A stretch of DNA of 20,213 nucleotides from Xanthobacteraceae bacterium (GCA_030039105.1 JASHQO010000406.1:1-20213); one strand, 5' to 3'. Shown: positions 1 through 7,138, counted from the first letter of the stretch. Made by a program: numbers and translations. Notes: generated from the letters alone by a model not told the origin.

Positions 1-28
1 GCAGCGCCTATCTCGGGCTATAGCGAGC

Positions 29-283
29 TCAGAAGATACTCCGCACCCGATGCATCAGAACGCCGAGCGCGGCGACCCGCGCCGCCGGCGGCGCCGTCGG
101 GAACGCCTGGCGCAGCCGGCTGTAAACGTCGGCCGCGGTCGGCGCCTCGATCTCGGAAAGCGCGGCGGCCATGGCGCGCGCCATGTCGGCCTCGGGCCGT
201 CCGCAGAGTGGCGCCGGCACCATGGTCACGTCGCCAAATGGCACCGGGGGTTGCACGCGTAACGTGATGCGGCGGGCGGCCAT
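29..283 (-). CDS. Small conserved-type protein of unknown function
   Basis: An 84-residue soluble protein starting MAARRITLRVQPP. I do not recognise a domain. It has no signal peptide or membrane segment. The N-terminal stretch looks beta-like; the rest, from about residue 30, looks helical and is Ala-rich, ending in an Arg-containing tail. The frame stays open upstream to an ATG at 334, but the ATG at 283 is preceded by GGAG (plus-strand CTCC at 290-293) with a 6-nt spacer, and the extra 17 residues look non-coding, so I use 283. It diverges from the glutathione S-transferase gene on the right, sharing a 172-bp gap with it. I associate proteins of this style with Hyphomicrobiales, but that is memory and not a search result. 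No function is proposed. Confidence 0.6.
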   Translation of the reverse strand: MAARRITLRVQPPVPFGDVTMVPAPLCGRPEADMARAMAAALSEIEAPTAADVYSRLRQAFPTAPPAARVAALGVLMHRVRSIF

Positions 284-289
284 TGTTCG

Positions 290-293
290 CTCC
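290..293 (-). promoter_or_regulatory. Ribosome binding site deciding a start at 283
   Basis: GGAG on the minus strand, 6 nt before the ATG at 283. It favours the shorter 84-residue product over the in-frame ATG at 334. Confidence 0.5.
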
Positions 294-358
294 AATGCAT
301 TTCTGCAGGCTCCCAACGCGCCAGTTCTATTCAAGTTCCGTGCCCATTATATGAATGC

Positions 359-403
359 GCGGCCGGCTTGCTGGAGGCATGCTCTATGCTGCAGGCCGGC
401 CGC
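359..403. repeat. 13-bp stem hairpin in the gap before gstA
   Basis: GCGGCCGGCTTGC (359-371) pairs with GCAGGCCGGCCGC (391-403), giving 13 pairs with one G:T. The 19-nt loop contains the palindrome GCATGC (377-382). It lies upstream of both divergent genes, so it is not a terminator for either, and no T-run follows on either strand. It could be an operator, an mRNA leader structure for gstA, or a chance GC-rich palindrome. Confidence 0.4.
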
Positions 404-440
404 ATTGGATCGAGGTAAACGGCTCAAAAACCGTGTGTGC

Positions 441-447
441 AAGGAGG
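441..447 (+). promoter_or_regulatory. Strong Shine-Dalgarno of gstA
   Basis: AAGGAGG lies 8 nt before the ATG at 456. The nearer ATG at 451 opens only a two-codon frame (ATG TCA TGA). This fixes 456 as the start although the frame is open from much further upstream. Confidence 0.85.
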
Positions 448-455
448 ATCATGTC

Positions 456-1064
456 ATGAGATTGTATTACGCTCCCGGTGCCTGCTCGCTGTCGCCGCAT
501 ATCGTATCGCGCGAAGCCGGCATTCCGCTCGAGCTCGAGCAGGTCGATAACCGGGAAAAGAAGACCAAGAGCGGCGCTGATTTCTGGGCAATCAATCCCA
601 AGGGTTACGTGCCGGTGCTGGAGATCGACAACGGGCAGCGGCTCACCGAAGGTCCGGCCATCGTGCAATACCTCGCCGATCAGAAGCCCGCGTCCGGGCT
701 CGCCCCGGCGGCTGGCACGCTCGAGCGCTACCGCGTGCAGGAATGGCTCAACTTCGTCACCTCGGAGCTGCACAAGAGCTTCGGCCCGATTTTCCGGCCG
801 ACGACACCGGACGAATACAAGAAGATATCGAAAGAGAATCTCGGCAAGCGGTTCGATTGGCTCGACAAGCAGCTCGCCGGCAAGCAATACCTGATGGGCG
901 ACAAATTCACGGTCGCCGACGCCTACCTGTTTACGGTGTTGCGCTGGTCCCCGCGCGTCGAGATCGATCTCGCCAAGTGGCCGAACATCAAGGCTTATGT
1001 CGACCGGGTCGCGGCGCGGCCAAAGGTGCAGGAAGCGCTGAAGGCCGAAGGCTTGGTGAAGTAG
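456..1064 (+). CDS. gstA: Beta-class glutathione S-transferase
   Basis: A 202-residue cytosolic enzyme that conjugates glutathione to electrophiles or acts in thiol exchange. The length equals that of the bacterial beta-class family (E. coli GstA, 201 residues) and it aligns end to end by eye. The thioredoxin-fold N-domain begins MRLYYAPGACSLSPH with the class-defining Cys10. NPKGYVPVL carries the cis-proline, and LTEGPAIVQYLAD is the glutathione-contact segment. The helical C-domain has WLNFVTSELHK and the N-capping box GDKFTVADAYLF. The start is set by AAGGAGG 8 nt upstream. It stands alone on the plus strand; the converging neighbour is a fumarylacetoacetate-hydrolase-fold gene. It is not a zeta-class maleylpyruvate or maleylacetoacetate isomerase, because the zeta signature around an N-terminal SSC motif is absent. 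The physiological substrate cannot be read from the sequence. Confidence 0.93.
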   Translation: MRLYYAPGACSLSPHIVSREAGIPLELEQVDNREKKTKSGADFWAINPKGYVPVLEIDNGQRLTEGPAIVQYLADQKPASGLAPAAGTLERYRVQEWLNFVTSELHKSFGPIFRPTTPDEYKKISKENLGKRFDWLDKQLAGKQYLMGDKFTVADAYLFTVLRWSPRVEIDLAKWPNIKAYVDRVAARPKVQEALKAEGLVK

Positions 1065-1078
1065 CGGTTGTTCTTCGG

Positions 1079-1150
1079 TCATTGCGAGGAGCCAACGGGC
1101 CCGGCCCGACGTGGCCGGCCCGATGGCAAGCGCGGCGACGAACGATTGCA
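1079..1150. repeat. Decayed dispersed intergenic repeat
   Basis: The gap between gstA and the next gene begins TCATTGCGAGGAGCCAACGG and runs through a GC-rich hairpin (GGGCCCGGCC / GGCCGGCCC, one bulged base, loop CGACGT) to GCGACGAACGATTGCA. This resembles the very common alphaproteobacterial intergenic repeat that runs from TCATTGCGAGGAGC to GCGACGAAGCAATCC, with the right end diverged. Only one copy is in the window, so the assignment depends on remembered consensus. The remainder of the gap (1151-1271) shows nothing notable and no clear terminator. Confidence 0.5.
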
Positions 1151-1271
1151 CCGTCGCCGGCGTCGTGCGGAAACGGCCGTATTTCACCACGGCGAAAAGG
1201 TCTTGGTCGAAATGCTGCCCAGGCGTGGCCGGTCTGGTCGAGTGCCGGCGCGCGGCGGATAGGCTGACACA

Positions 1272-1982
1272 CTACTTGAGCGGCTGGCCGATCGTCACCG
1301 CGAGCTTGCCGACGCCTTCAACTTCGCACTCGATCTTGTCGCCGGCGACGGTGGCGGCGACGCCCGATGGCGTGCCGGTCATGATGATATCGCCCGGAGC
1401 GAGCTCGACCATCTCGGACAGCTTCGAGATGATTTCGGGCACGTTCCAGATCATCTGATTGAGATTGCCGTCCTGGCGCACCTTGCCGTTGACCTTGAGC
1501 ACGATGCGGCCTTTCGCCGGATGGCCGATCTCGGACGCCGGCTTCAGCGGCCCGCACGGCGCGGAATGGTCGAATGCCTTGCCGATCTCCCAGGGCCGCT
1601 TGATGTCGCGCGAGGCGATCTGCAGGTCGCGCCGGGTGAGATCAATGCCGACGCCGTAGCCGTAGATGCAGGCGAGCGCGTTTTCGGTCCTGATGTTGCG
1701 GCCGCCGCTTTTGAGCGCCACCACCAGCTCGACCTCGTGATGCATGTCCCTGGTCAGCGACGGATACGGCACCGTGCCGCCGTCGGGCACGATGGCGTCG
1801 GCGGGCTTGGCGAAGAAGAACGGCGGCTCGCGCACGTCCTGGCCCATCTCCTTGATGTGCTCGACGTAGTTGCGGCCGACGCACCACAGGCGGCGGACCG
1901 GAAAATACCCGTTGGAGCCGGCTACCGGGATGGCGGCCTGTGGCGGCTGCGCAATAACATAGCTCTTCGCGTCGGTGCTCAT
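1272..1982 (-). CDS. Fumarylacetoacetate hydrolase-fold enzyme (fumarylpyruvate hydrolase-like)
   Basis: A 236-residue cytosolic metal-dependent C-C hydrolase of the FAH family. The motif FPVRRLWCVGRNYVEHIKEMG (residues 27-47) marks the single-domain FAH group. HHEVELVV (81-88) supplies metal-ligand glutamates E83 and E85, D114 in GVGIDLTRRD is the third expected ligand, and MTGTPSGV (201-208) is the usual C-terminal active-site loop. Members split fumarylpyruvate (gentisate pathway), acylpyruvates or related beta-diketo acids, or decarboxylate oxaloacetate. The N-terminal signature is closest to what I recall of fumarylpyruvate hydrolases, but no gentisate dioxygenase or zeta-class isomerase is nearby. 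The gene is 71 bp downstream of the ABC transporter on the same strand and may be co-transcribed. No clear Shine-Dalgarno precedes the ATG. Confidence 0.88.
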   Translation of the reverse strand: MSTDAKSYVIAQPPQAAIPVAGSNGYFPVRRLWCVGRNYVEHIKEMGQDVREPPFFFAKPADAIVPDGGTVPYPSLTRDMHHEVELVVALKSGGRNIRTENALACIYGYGVGIDLTRRDLQIASRDIKRPWEIGKAFDHSAPCGPLKPASEIGHPAKGRIVLKVNGKVRQDGNLNQMIWNVPEIISKLSEMVELAPGDIIMTGTPSGVAATVAGDKIECEVEGVGKLAVTIGQPLK

Positions 1983-2053
1983 GAGGCATTCGTCTTGTTG
2001 GAGGAAAAGTCGCGCGGCTTATAGGCCCAGGCAAAACCGCGGTCAAAGCGTGC

Positions 2054-3859
2054 TCAGCCGGCGGCGGCGCCGACCGGATCGAGCGACGGAGCCTGCTGCT
2101 TGAGCTGCAGCCGATAGAACGAAGCATAGCGGCCGCCTTTGCGCAGGAGCTCGTCGTGACGGCCGGATTCGACCACCGCGCCGCCTTCCACCACGAGGAT
2201 GCAGTCGGCGTGCATGATCGTGGAGACCCGGTGGGCGATGACGATGGTGGTGCGCCCGGCGCACAGCTCGGCGATCGCCTCCTGCACGTGCCATTCGGAT
2301 TCGGAATCGAGGGCGGCGGTCGCCTCGTCGAGCAGGATGATCGGCGCGTTCTTGATCAGCGCCCGCGCAATGGCGATGCGCTGGCGCTGGCCGCCGGATA
2401 GCTGCAGGCCGTGCTCGCCGACCGGCGTGTCGTAGCCGGCCGGGAAGCCGATGATGAAATCGTGCGCGTGGGCCGCCTTGGCCGCGGCCACTATCTCCGC
2501 TTCGCTGGCGCCGAGCTTGCCGAGCGCGATGTTCTCGCGAATGCTGCCGCGGAACAGGTAGGTGATTTGGCCCACATAGGCGATCTGGTCGCGCAACGAG
2601 AGTCGTGCCACGCGGGCGATATTCTGGCCGTCGATCATGACGCTGCCTGAATCGGCGTTGTAGAAGCGCAGCAGCAGATTGAGCACCGTCGACTTGCCGC
2701 CGCCCGACGGTCCGACCAGCGCGGTGAGCTTGCCGCTTTCGGCGACGAAGCTCATCTCGCGCAGCACCGGGGTGTTGGCGCGATAGGCAAAGCGCACGCC
2801 GTCGAACTCGACGCGCGCCGTCGACAGCTTGAGCGCCGGCCAGTTGGCGTCGTCCGGCTCGCCGACCGGGCTGTCGATGACCTCGTACAGCATCCGCACG
2901 CCGACCAGGTTGCTGTTGAGGTCGATATTGAGCCGGGCGAGCCGCTTGGCCGGCTCGTAGGCGAGCAGGAACGCCGCCAGGAACGAGACCAGTTGGCCGG
3001 GCGCCGCACCGGTCTCGATGACGCGATAGCCGCCATAGATGGTGGCAAGCGCAATCGCGAAGCCGCCGAGCATCTCCATCAGCGGGCTGGCGCGGTTGGC
3101 GACTCGCGCCATCTTGTTCGATTCGTACTCGACCGAGTTCACGCTCACGGCAAGCCGGCGCTGCATCTCGCCTTCGAGCGAGAATGCCTTGACCATGCGC
3201 AGGCCCTGCAGCGCTTCCTGCATAGTCTCGATGATCTGGGTGCCGCCGGTGAACTGCATCCGAGCGATGCCGCGCACGCGGCGCGTCAGCTTGCGCAGGA
3301 ACAGGAATGCCGGCGGCGCAGTGATGAAGCCGGCGATCGACATCGTCGGATCTTGAACGATCATTACGATGCACAGCCCGACGAGCGACAACAGATCGCG
3401 GCCGGCCGCCATGATCAGAAGGTTGATCACCTGGCTGACCGATGTGGCGCCGGTGGTCAGCCGGGCAATGAATTCGGCGGTGTGGCGGTCGGCGAAATAG
3501 CCGATGTTCTCCTTGAGCAGCTTGTCGAACATGCGCTTCTGATTTTCGGCGATGATGCGGTTGCCGATGCGCGACAGCGTGACGGTCGCCCCGTAGGTGG
3601 CAAATCCCTTCACCGCGAAGATGACCATCGCCGCCACCGAGATCAGCACGACCGCGGCGAAGTCATGATTGACGTAGGTCTTGTTGATCACGGTGCCGAG
3701 CAGGTAGGCAGTAAGCGCCGTTGCCGCAGCGGCAATCGCCATCAGCGCGAACGCAAAGGCGTAGAGCGGCCAGTGCCTCAGCGCCTCATCGACGACGAGG
3801 CGCCGGACCATGTTGCTGGTCGAATATTTGTCCTCGGATGCGGCCGTGGCAGCTATCAT
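2054..3859 (-). CDS. MsbA-like ABC exporter (fused permease and ATPase)
   Basis: A half-size ABC exporter that probably flips lipid A-core or another glycolipid across the inner membrane. From the ATG at 3859 it has 601 residues, close to the MsbA length. The N-terminal half holds about six transmembrane helices. The C-terminal ATPase has Walker A GPSGGGKST, a Q-loop in YVGQITYLFRGSIRENI, signature LSGGQRQRIAIARAL, Walker B IILLDEATAALD and switch His in VIAHRVST; all key residues are intact. The frame extends to an ATG at 3964, but those 35 codons begin with A/T-ending triplets unlike the rest and add a low-complexity stretch, so I prefer 3859, although no strong Shine-Dalgarno precedes either start. 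It follows galE and waaF on the same strand, which supports an envelope glycolipid substrate. MsbA, a beta-glucan exporter or another lipid flippase are all possible. Confidence 0.88.
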   Translation of the reverse strand: MIAATAASEDKYSTSNMVRRLVVDEALRHWPLYAFAFALMAIAAAATALTAYLLGTVINKTYVNHDFAAVVLISVAAMVIFAVKGFATYGATVTLSRIGNRIIAENQKRMFDKLLKENIGYFADRHTAEFIARLTTGATSVSQVINLLIMAAGRDLLSLVGLCIVMIVQDPTMSIAGFITAPPAFLFLRKLTRRVRGIARMQFTGGTQIIETMQEALQGLRMVKAFSLEGEMQRRLAVSVNSVEYESNKMARVANRASPLMEMLGGFAIALATIYGGYRVIETGAAPGQLVSFLAAFLLAYEPAKRLARLNIDLNSNLVGVRMLYEVIDSPVGEPDDANWPALKLSTARVEFDGVRFAYRANTPVLREMSFVAESGKLTALVGPSGGGKSTVLNLLLRFYNADSGSVMIDGQNIARVARLSLRDQIAYVGQITYLFRGSIRENIALGKLGASEAEIVAAAKAAHAHDFIIGFPAGYDTPVGEHGLQLSGGQRQRIAIARALIKNAPIILLDEATAALDSESEWHVQEAIAELCAGRTTIVIAHRVSTIMHADCILVVEGGAVVESGRHDELLRKGGRYASFYRLQLKQQAPSLDPVGAAAG

Positions 3860-3991
3860 GCCTGATCCATCTTGCCCGGCCGCGGGCCGGTCTTTCGCGC
3901 GGACGCGCCGGCTCGCTTCATGCCCGGACAGGGTAGGATTTTCAAGTGAATTCAACGCTATCATTGGCGGCGCTGGAACCGCGTGATGGGC

Positions 3992-5011
3992 TTAGACTGC
4001 GGTTTTGCGGCCTTTCGTCGGCGCCTTGGTCCGCCGCGCGATCAGCTCGCGCTCCCAGGCCAGCGCGTCGCGCGCGATCGTCGAAAGATCGTCATAACGC
4101 GGCTGCCAACCGAGCTTTTGTCGCGCCTGTTCGGAATGCGCCACGATCTGCGCCGGATCGCCCGGCCGGCGCGGCGCGATGTCAACCTTGAAGTCGATGC
4201 CGGAGACGCGCTTGATCGCGTCGATCACGTCCAGAACCGAGAAGCCGTGGCCGTAGCCGCAATTGAGCGTCAGCGACGGTGCGCGGGAACGCAAATAGCG
4301 CAGCGCGTCGGCATGGGCCCGGACCAGATCGCTGACATGGATGTAGTCGCGGATGCAGGTGCCGTCCGGCGTCGGGTAGTCGTCGCCGAACACGTCGAGC
4401 TTTTCGCGAAGCCCGAGCGCGGTTTCGGCGGCGACCTTGATCAGATGCGTCGCCGCCTTGGTCGATTGCCCGGTGCGGCGCCGCGGATCGGCGCCGGCGA
4501 CGTTGAAGTAGCGCAGGATCACGTGCCGCAAGTCGAAGGCGCTGCCGGCGTCGCGCAGCATGATTTCCGTCATCAGCTTCGACCACCCGTAAGGCGAGAT
4601 CGGCAGCGTCGGCGCGTCCTCCCTCACCGGAACTTCGGCCGGATTGCCGTAGACCGCGGCGGTCGAAGAGAAGATGAAGTGACGCACGCCGGCCTGCACC
4701 GCGCATTCGATCAGGGCGCGGGAGTTCACGGTGTTGTTGCGATAATAGCCGAGCGGGTCGCGCACCGAGTCCGGCACCACGATGGACGCGGCGAAGTGGA
4801 TGATCGCATCCACGGCGTGCTCGCGGATGAGACGCGCCACCAGCGCCTGATCGCCGCTCTCGCCGACGACGAACGGCACCCCCTTGGCGACCGCCCAATC
4901 GAAGCCGGTGGAGAGATTGTCGAGCACGACCACGCGCTCGCCGGCGTCGACCAGCTCATAAACCATATGGCTGCCGATATAGCCGGCGCCGCCGGTGACC
5001 AGGACCGTCAT
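3992..5011 (-). CDS. galE: UDP-glucose 4-epimerase
   Basis: A 339-residue cytosolic extended SDR that interconverts UDP-glucose and UDP-galactose with bound NAD. The Rossmann motif GGAGYIG is at residues 7-13. SSTAAVYGNPAEVP carries the catalytic Ser region, YGWSK gives Tyr141 and Lys145, and LRYFNVAGADP, RDYIHVSDL and a C-terminal RPGDPAQIVA segment are typical of GalE. Length and order of motifs are standard, and no residue is missing. It is the third gene of the leftward LPS block, separated from waaF by a repeat mosaic whose hairpin begins only about 15 nt before this start, so its own promoter space is very limited. The next gene, the ABC exporter, follows after 132 bp. The likely role is supplying UDP-Gal or UDP-GalNAc for core or O-chain. 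Confidence 0.95.
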   Translation of the reverse strand: MTVLVTGGAGYIGSHMVYELVDAGERVVVLDNLSTGFDWAVAKGVPFVVGESGDQALVARLIREHAVDAIIHFAASIVVPDSVRDPLGYYRNNTVNSRALIECAVQAGVRHFIFSSTAAVYGNPAEVPVREDAPTLPISPYGWSKLMTEIMLRDAGSAFDLRHVILRYFNVAGADPRRRTGQSTKAATHLIKVAAETALGLREKLDVFGDDYPTPDGTCIRDYIHVSDLVRAHADALRYLRSRAPSLTLNCGYGHGFSVLDVIDAIKRVSGIDFKVDIAPRRPGDPAQIVAHSEQARQKLGWQPRYDDLSTIARDALAWERELIARRTKAPTKGRKTAV

Positions 5012-5025
5012 GCGGTAGTTCTAAA

Positions 5026-5070
5026 GCATGATGCCGAAAAGTGGAAACCGGTTTTCGGAAAAGATCATGC
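5026..5070. repeat. Rhizobial-type intergenic palindrome, unit 1
   Basis: A 45-bp nested palindrome: outer arms GCATGAT (5026-5032) and ATCATGC (5064-5070), inner arms CCGAAAA (5034-5040) and TTTTCGG (5052-5058), with AAACCGGTTT (5045-5054) near the centre. This matches the consensus I recall for a highly repeated intergenic element in Rhizobiales genomes. It sits between waaF and galE on the same transcript. Confidence 0.75.
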
Positions 5071-5081
5071 GCAAGCAAAAA

Positions 5082-5125
5082 GCTAGAGCGGGATAACGAT
5101 CGACCAAAGCTCATCCCGCTTTAGC
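5082..5125. repeat. Rhizobial-type intergenic palindrome, unit 2
   Basis: Arms GCTAGAGCGGGAT (5082-5094) and ATCCCGCTTTAGC (5113-5125) form a 13-bp stem with one G:T pair and an 18-nt loop. It lies 11 bp from unit 1. The AGAGCGGGAT...ATCCCGCT pattern is another common rhizobial repeat module, and together they make a mosaic element. In RNA the stem could act as a processing or stabilising hairpin between waaF and galE. It is not a typical terminator, as no T-run follows. Confidence 0.7.
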
Positions 5126-5161
5126 GCGAATCGATGAACATGAGATTAGGGCGCGGCGGCC

Positions 5162-6211
5162 TCAGCTAACAGGCGCAACCGCGGCCAGCGCCCGGCGCGT
5201 GGCGGCAAGGACGTCGTCCGGCTCGATTTGGCGCATGCACAGATGGTGGCCGAGCCGGCATACCGGCTTGTGGCACGGTCGGCAGTCGAGCGCGACTTTG
5301 GTCTCCATGGTGGCGGCGAGCGGATTGAGCGGTGCCCAGTGCCACGGGCTGGTCGGGCCGAAAATGCCGACGGACGGCGTACCCAGGGCCGCGGCGACAT
5401 GGAGCAGACCTGAATCGTTGGAGACGGCGGCCGAAGCGGCCGCCAGCGCGAGGATGGCGTCGCGAAGGTCGCTGCCGGTAAGGTCTCGGGCGTCGGTGTC
5501 GCCGGCGATCTCGGCCGCCAGAGCCTTTTCGTCGGGGCCGCCGATCACCCAGACCGCGAAGCCATCAGCCAACAGGCGGCGGGTCAGCGCAGCATAGGAC
5601 GCGCACGGCCAGCGCTTCGACGGCCCGACGGCGCCAGGGGCGAGCGCCACGACCGGCCGGACCTCGGCGGCAAGCTCGCGGCGGTTGCGCCAGGCCGTGA
5701 CTTCGGCAGCCGGCACTTTCAGCTCCGGCACCGGCAAGGCGGCGGGCAGTGCCGTGTTGGGCCCTAGCGCGAGCGCTGCACAGCGATCGACCATGCGCTG
5801 TAATCTGCGCTCGCCGGGGCGCAAATCGTTGAGCAGGAAAAATCGCGCCTCACCGACGAAACCGGTGCGCTCGGCAATGCCGGCCAGGAACGGCGCCAGC
5901 GCCGACTTCCAGGTCCGTGGCATGATCAACGCCGTGCCGTAATTTTCCTTCCTCAAGCGATCGGCCAGGGCCTTGTGCTGCGCCCAAGCCAGCGTGCCGC
6001 GCGGCAGGTCGGCGACGATCGCCCGCCGCAAGCCGGGCATGTAATCGGTCAGCGGCGCGCACAGTGTGGTCGAGAGCATGTCGACCGGGCGGTCCGGAAA
6101 CCGCGCCCGCAGAAGCTGAATGACCGTGTGACAGCGCACGAAGTCGCCGATCCACGTATAGGGCACGATCAAGATCGGGCTGCGATCGGCGGTGTTCGTG
6201 TTCATCAGCAT
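5162..6211 (-). CDS. waaF: LPS heptosyltransferase II (GT9)
   Basis: A 349-residue cytoplasmic, membrane-associated GT-B enzyme that transfers L-glycero-D-manno-heptose from the ADP-sugar to the first core heptose. The N-domain motif VPYTWIGDFVRCHTVIQLL (residues 16-34) contains the WxGD signature with Asp23. The C-domain has APGAVGPSKRWP, then NDSGLLHVAAALGTPSVGIF at about 264-283 followed by GPTSPWHWAPL. The Cys-rich segment CRPCHKPVCRLGHHLC is a usual WaaF feature. Two ATGs (6211 and 6205) compete and neither has a clear Shine-Dalgarno. The gene begins 9 nt after the stop of the WaaE-like gene, so the two are surely co-transcribed. Its donor is made by HldD and HldE, encoded divergently in the same locus. 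Confidence 0.93.
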   Translation of the reverse strand: MLMNTNTADRSPILIVPYTWIGDFVRCHTVIQLLRARFPDRPVDMLSTTLCAPLTDYMPGLRRAIVADLPRGTLAWAQHKALADRLRKENYGTALIMPRTWKSALAPFLAGIAERTGFVGEARFFLLNDLRPGERRLQRMVDRCAALALGPNTALPAALPVPELKVPAAEVTAWRNRRELAAEVRPVVALAPGAVGPSKRWPCASYAALTRRLLADGFAVWVIGGPDEKALAAEIAGDTDARDLTGSDLRDAILALAAASAAVSNDSGLLHVAAALGTPSVGIFGPTSPWHWAPLNPLAATMETKVALDCRPCHKPVCRLGHHLCMRQIEPDDVLAATRRALAAVAPVS

Positions 6212-6220
6212 CGGTGGACG

Positions 6221-7009
6221 TTATTCGCGCCGCAATGGCTCGCTCGGCGGCGGCGCCCAGTTCTGGTTTTCCTCGTAGCGCTTGGCGTAGCGGTAATAGG
6301 TGCCCTCGAAATTGCCAAAGGCGATGACGAAGCCGGCCCAGCCGTCGATGAAGCCGCACTTGAAAATATAGTGCTTCAGGAACGCCCACAGTCCGTGGCC
6401 GACTGCGCCCGCCATGGAGACGGGCTTGCCGGCGAGCTTTTGGGCGCCCAGCGAGGAGTAGCGGTTGGCCTTGTGAACGATCTCTTCGAGATTGCGGAAC
6501 GGAAACTGCCAGATCGCATTGCCGAGGGTGCCGACGGTGGCGCTGCTGCCGATCAGCTCAAAACCTTCGTGCACCGGCTCGAGGCTGTAGCGCATAGAGC
6601 CTTTGCGGAAGAGCTGCGGCTGGCGAAAATTCGGATACCAGCCGGAGCCGCGGATCCAGCGCCCCATGAAATAGTTGCGGCGCGGCACCCGATAGACGTT
6701 GCAGGGCGGGGTGCCGGCAAGAAGCTTGAGGATCTCGTCGCGGACCTGCGCGGTGCAGCGCTCGTCGGCGTCGAGGCTGAAAATCCAGTCGTAGCGGCAG
6801 GCCTCGACGGCGCGGTTGCGCAGGTCGCCAAAGCCGTTGAACGGGACTTGGAGTACCCGGGCGCCCAGGCTGGCGGCGATTTCGGCGGTTCGGTCCGTGC
6901 TGCCGGAGTCGATGAGCACGACCTCGTCGGCCCACAGCACGCTTTGCACCGCGGCCTTGACCTTCTCGGCCTCGTTAAATGCGAGGATGTAGACGGAGAT
7001 TTTCTGCAT
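6221..7009 (-). CDS. WaaE/KdtX-like family 2 glycosyltransferase
   Basis: A 262-residue GT-A enzyme, probably acting on the inner core at the cytoplasmic face. It starts ISVYILAFNEAEKV, with the nucleotide-binding Asp34 in VVLIDSGSTDRT. The metal-binding DADE is at 80-83 (WIFSLDADERC), and YFMGRWIRGSGWYPNFRQPQ (113-132) followed by VHEGF is characteristic of the WaaE/KdtX group (LPS core beta-1,4-glucosyltransferases). A hydrophobic patch lies near residues 195-230, consistent with membrane association. It is the first gene of the leftward block, directly followed by waaF and divergent from hldD. The donor sugar cannot be assigned from sequence; glucose on heptose I is the family precedent. 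Confidence 0.88.
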   Translation of the reverse strand: MQKISVYILAFNEAEKVKAAVQSVLWADEVVLIDSGSTDRTAEIAASLGARVLQVPFNGFGDLRNRAVEACRYDWIFSLDADERCTAQVRDEILKLLAGTPPCNVYRVPRRNYFMGRWIRGSGWYPNFRQPQLFRKGSMRYSLEPVHEGFELIGSSATVGTLGNAIWQFPFRNLEEIVHKANRYSSLGAQKLAGKPVSMAGAVGHGLWAFLKHYIFKCGFIDGWAGFVIAFGNFEGTYYRYAKRYEENQNWAPPPSEPLRRE

Positions 7010-7094
7010 GTCGGGCAGCCGGGCGCACTATAGCTGCGCTTCACATTTTGTGGGAATGCCCCGCGGGGCCCGCCTACCGCTCGTGCGGGTATAT

Positions 7095-7138
7095 AAGTGA
7101 ATTATAATTCATTTTAAACAATGAATGAAAATTCACTT
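7095..7138. promoter_or_regulatory. Tandem TGAAT-N4-ATTCA palindromic operator candidate
   Basis: AAGTGAATT (7095-7103) is the inverse of AATTCACTT (7130-7138), and TTCATT (7108-7113) of AATGAA (7120-7125), all around one centre at 7116.5; 18 of 22 positions pair. Within it are two sites of form TGAAT-N4-ATTCA: TGAATTATAATTCA (7098-7111, itself a perfect palindrome) and TGAATGAAAATTCA (7122-7135), centred 24 bp apart. TATAAT occurs on the plus strand at 7103-7108 and on the minus strand at 7106-7101, so the first site overlaps a -10-like hexamer in both directions. The form equals the core of the enterobacterial ARG box, but an ArgR-type repressor is not expected in this order, so the binding protein is unknown. 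Confidence 0.5.

Noticed and set aside
171..455. In-frame upstream extension of gstA
   Set aside because: The family begins at MRLYYAPG and the strong Shine-Dalgarno is at 441-447; the extension crosses the hairpin and the neighbour's 5' region.
384..1190. Long minus-strand open frame opposite gstA
   Set aside because: It is the antisense of a well-matched glutathione S-transferase, has no recognisable motif, and shows the Arg/His/Gln-rich composition typical of shadows in GC-rich DNA.
2043..3374. 443-codon minus-strand open frame inside the ABC exporter
   Set aside because: It is a shifted frame of the same strand with Arg-rich composition and no domain, while the exporter frame has all the expected motifs.
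2993..3865. Plus-strand open frame opposite the ABC exporter
   Set aside because: It is antisense to a motif-complete gene and rich in Arg, His, Asp and Gln without any domain.
3983..5086. 367-codon plus-strand open frame opposite galE
   Set aside because: It mirrors galE, reads through the intergenic repeat, and has no protein family features.
7058..7069. Perfect palindrome GCCCCGCGGGGC upstream of the WaaE-like gene
   Set aside because: Short, purely G/C, and without a spaced-loop structure; chance is a sufficient explanation.
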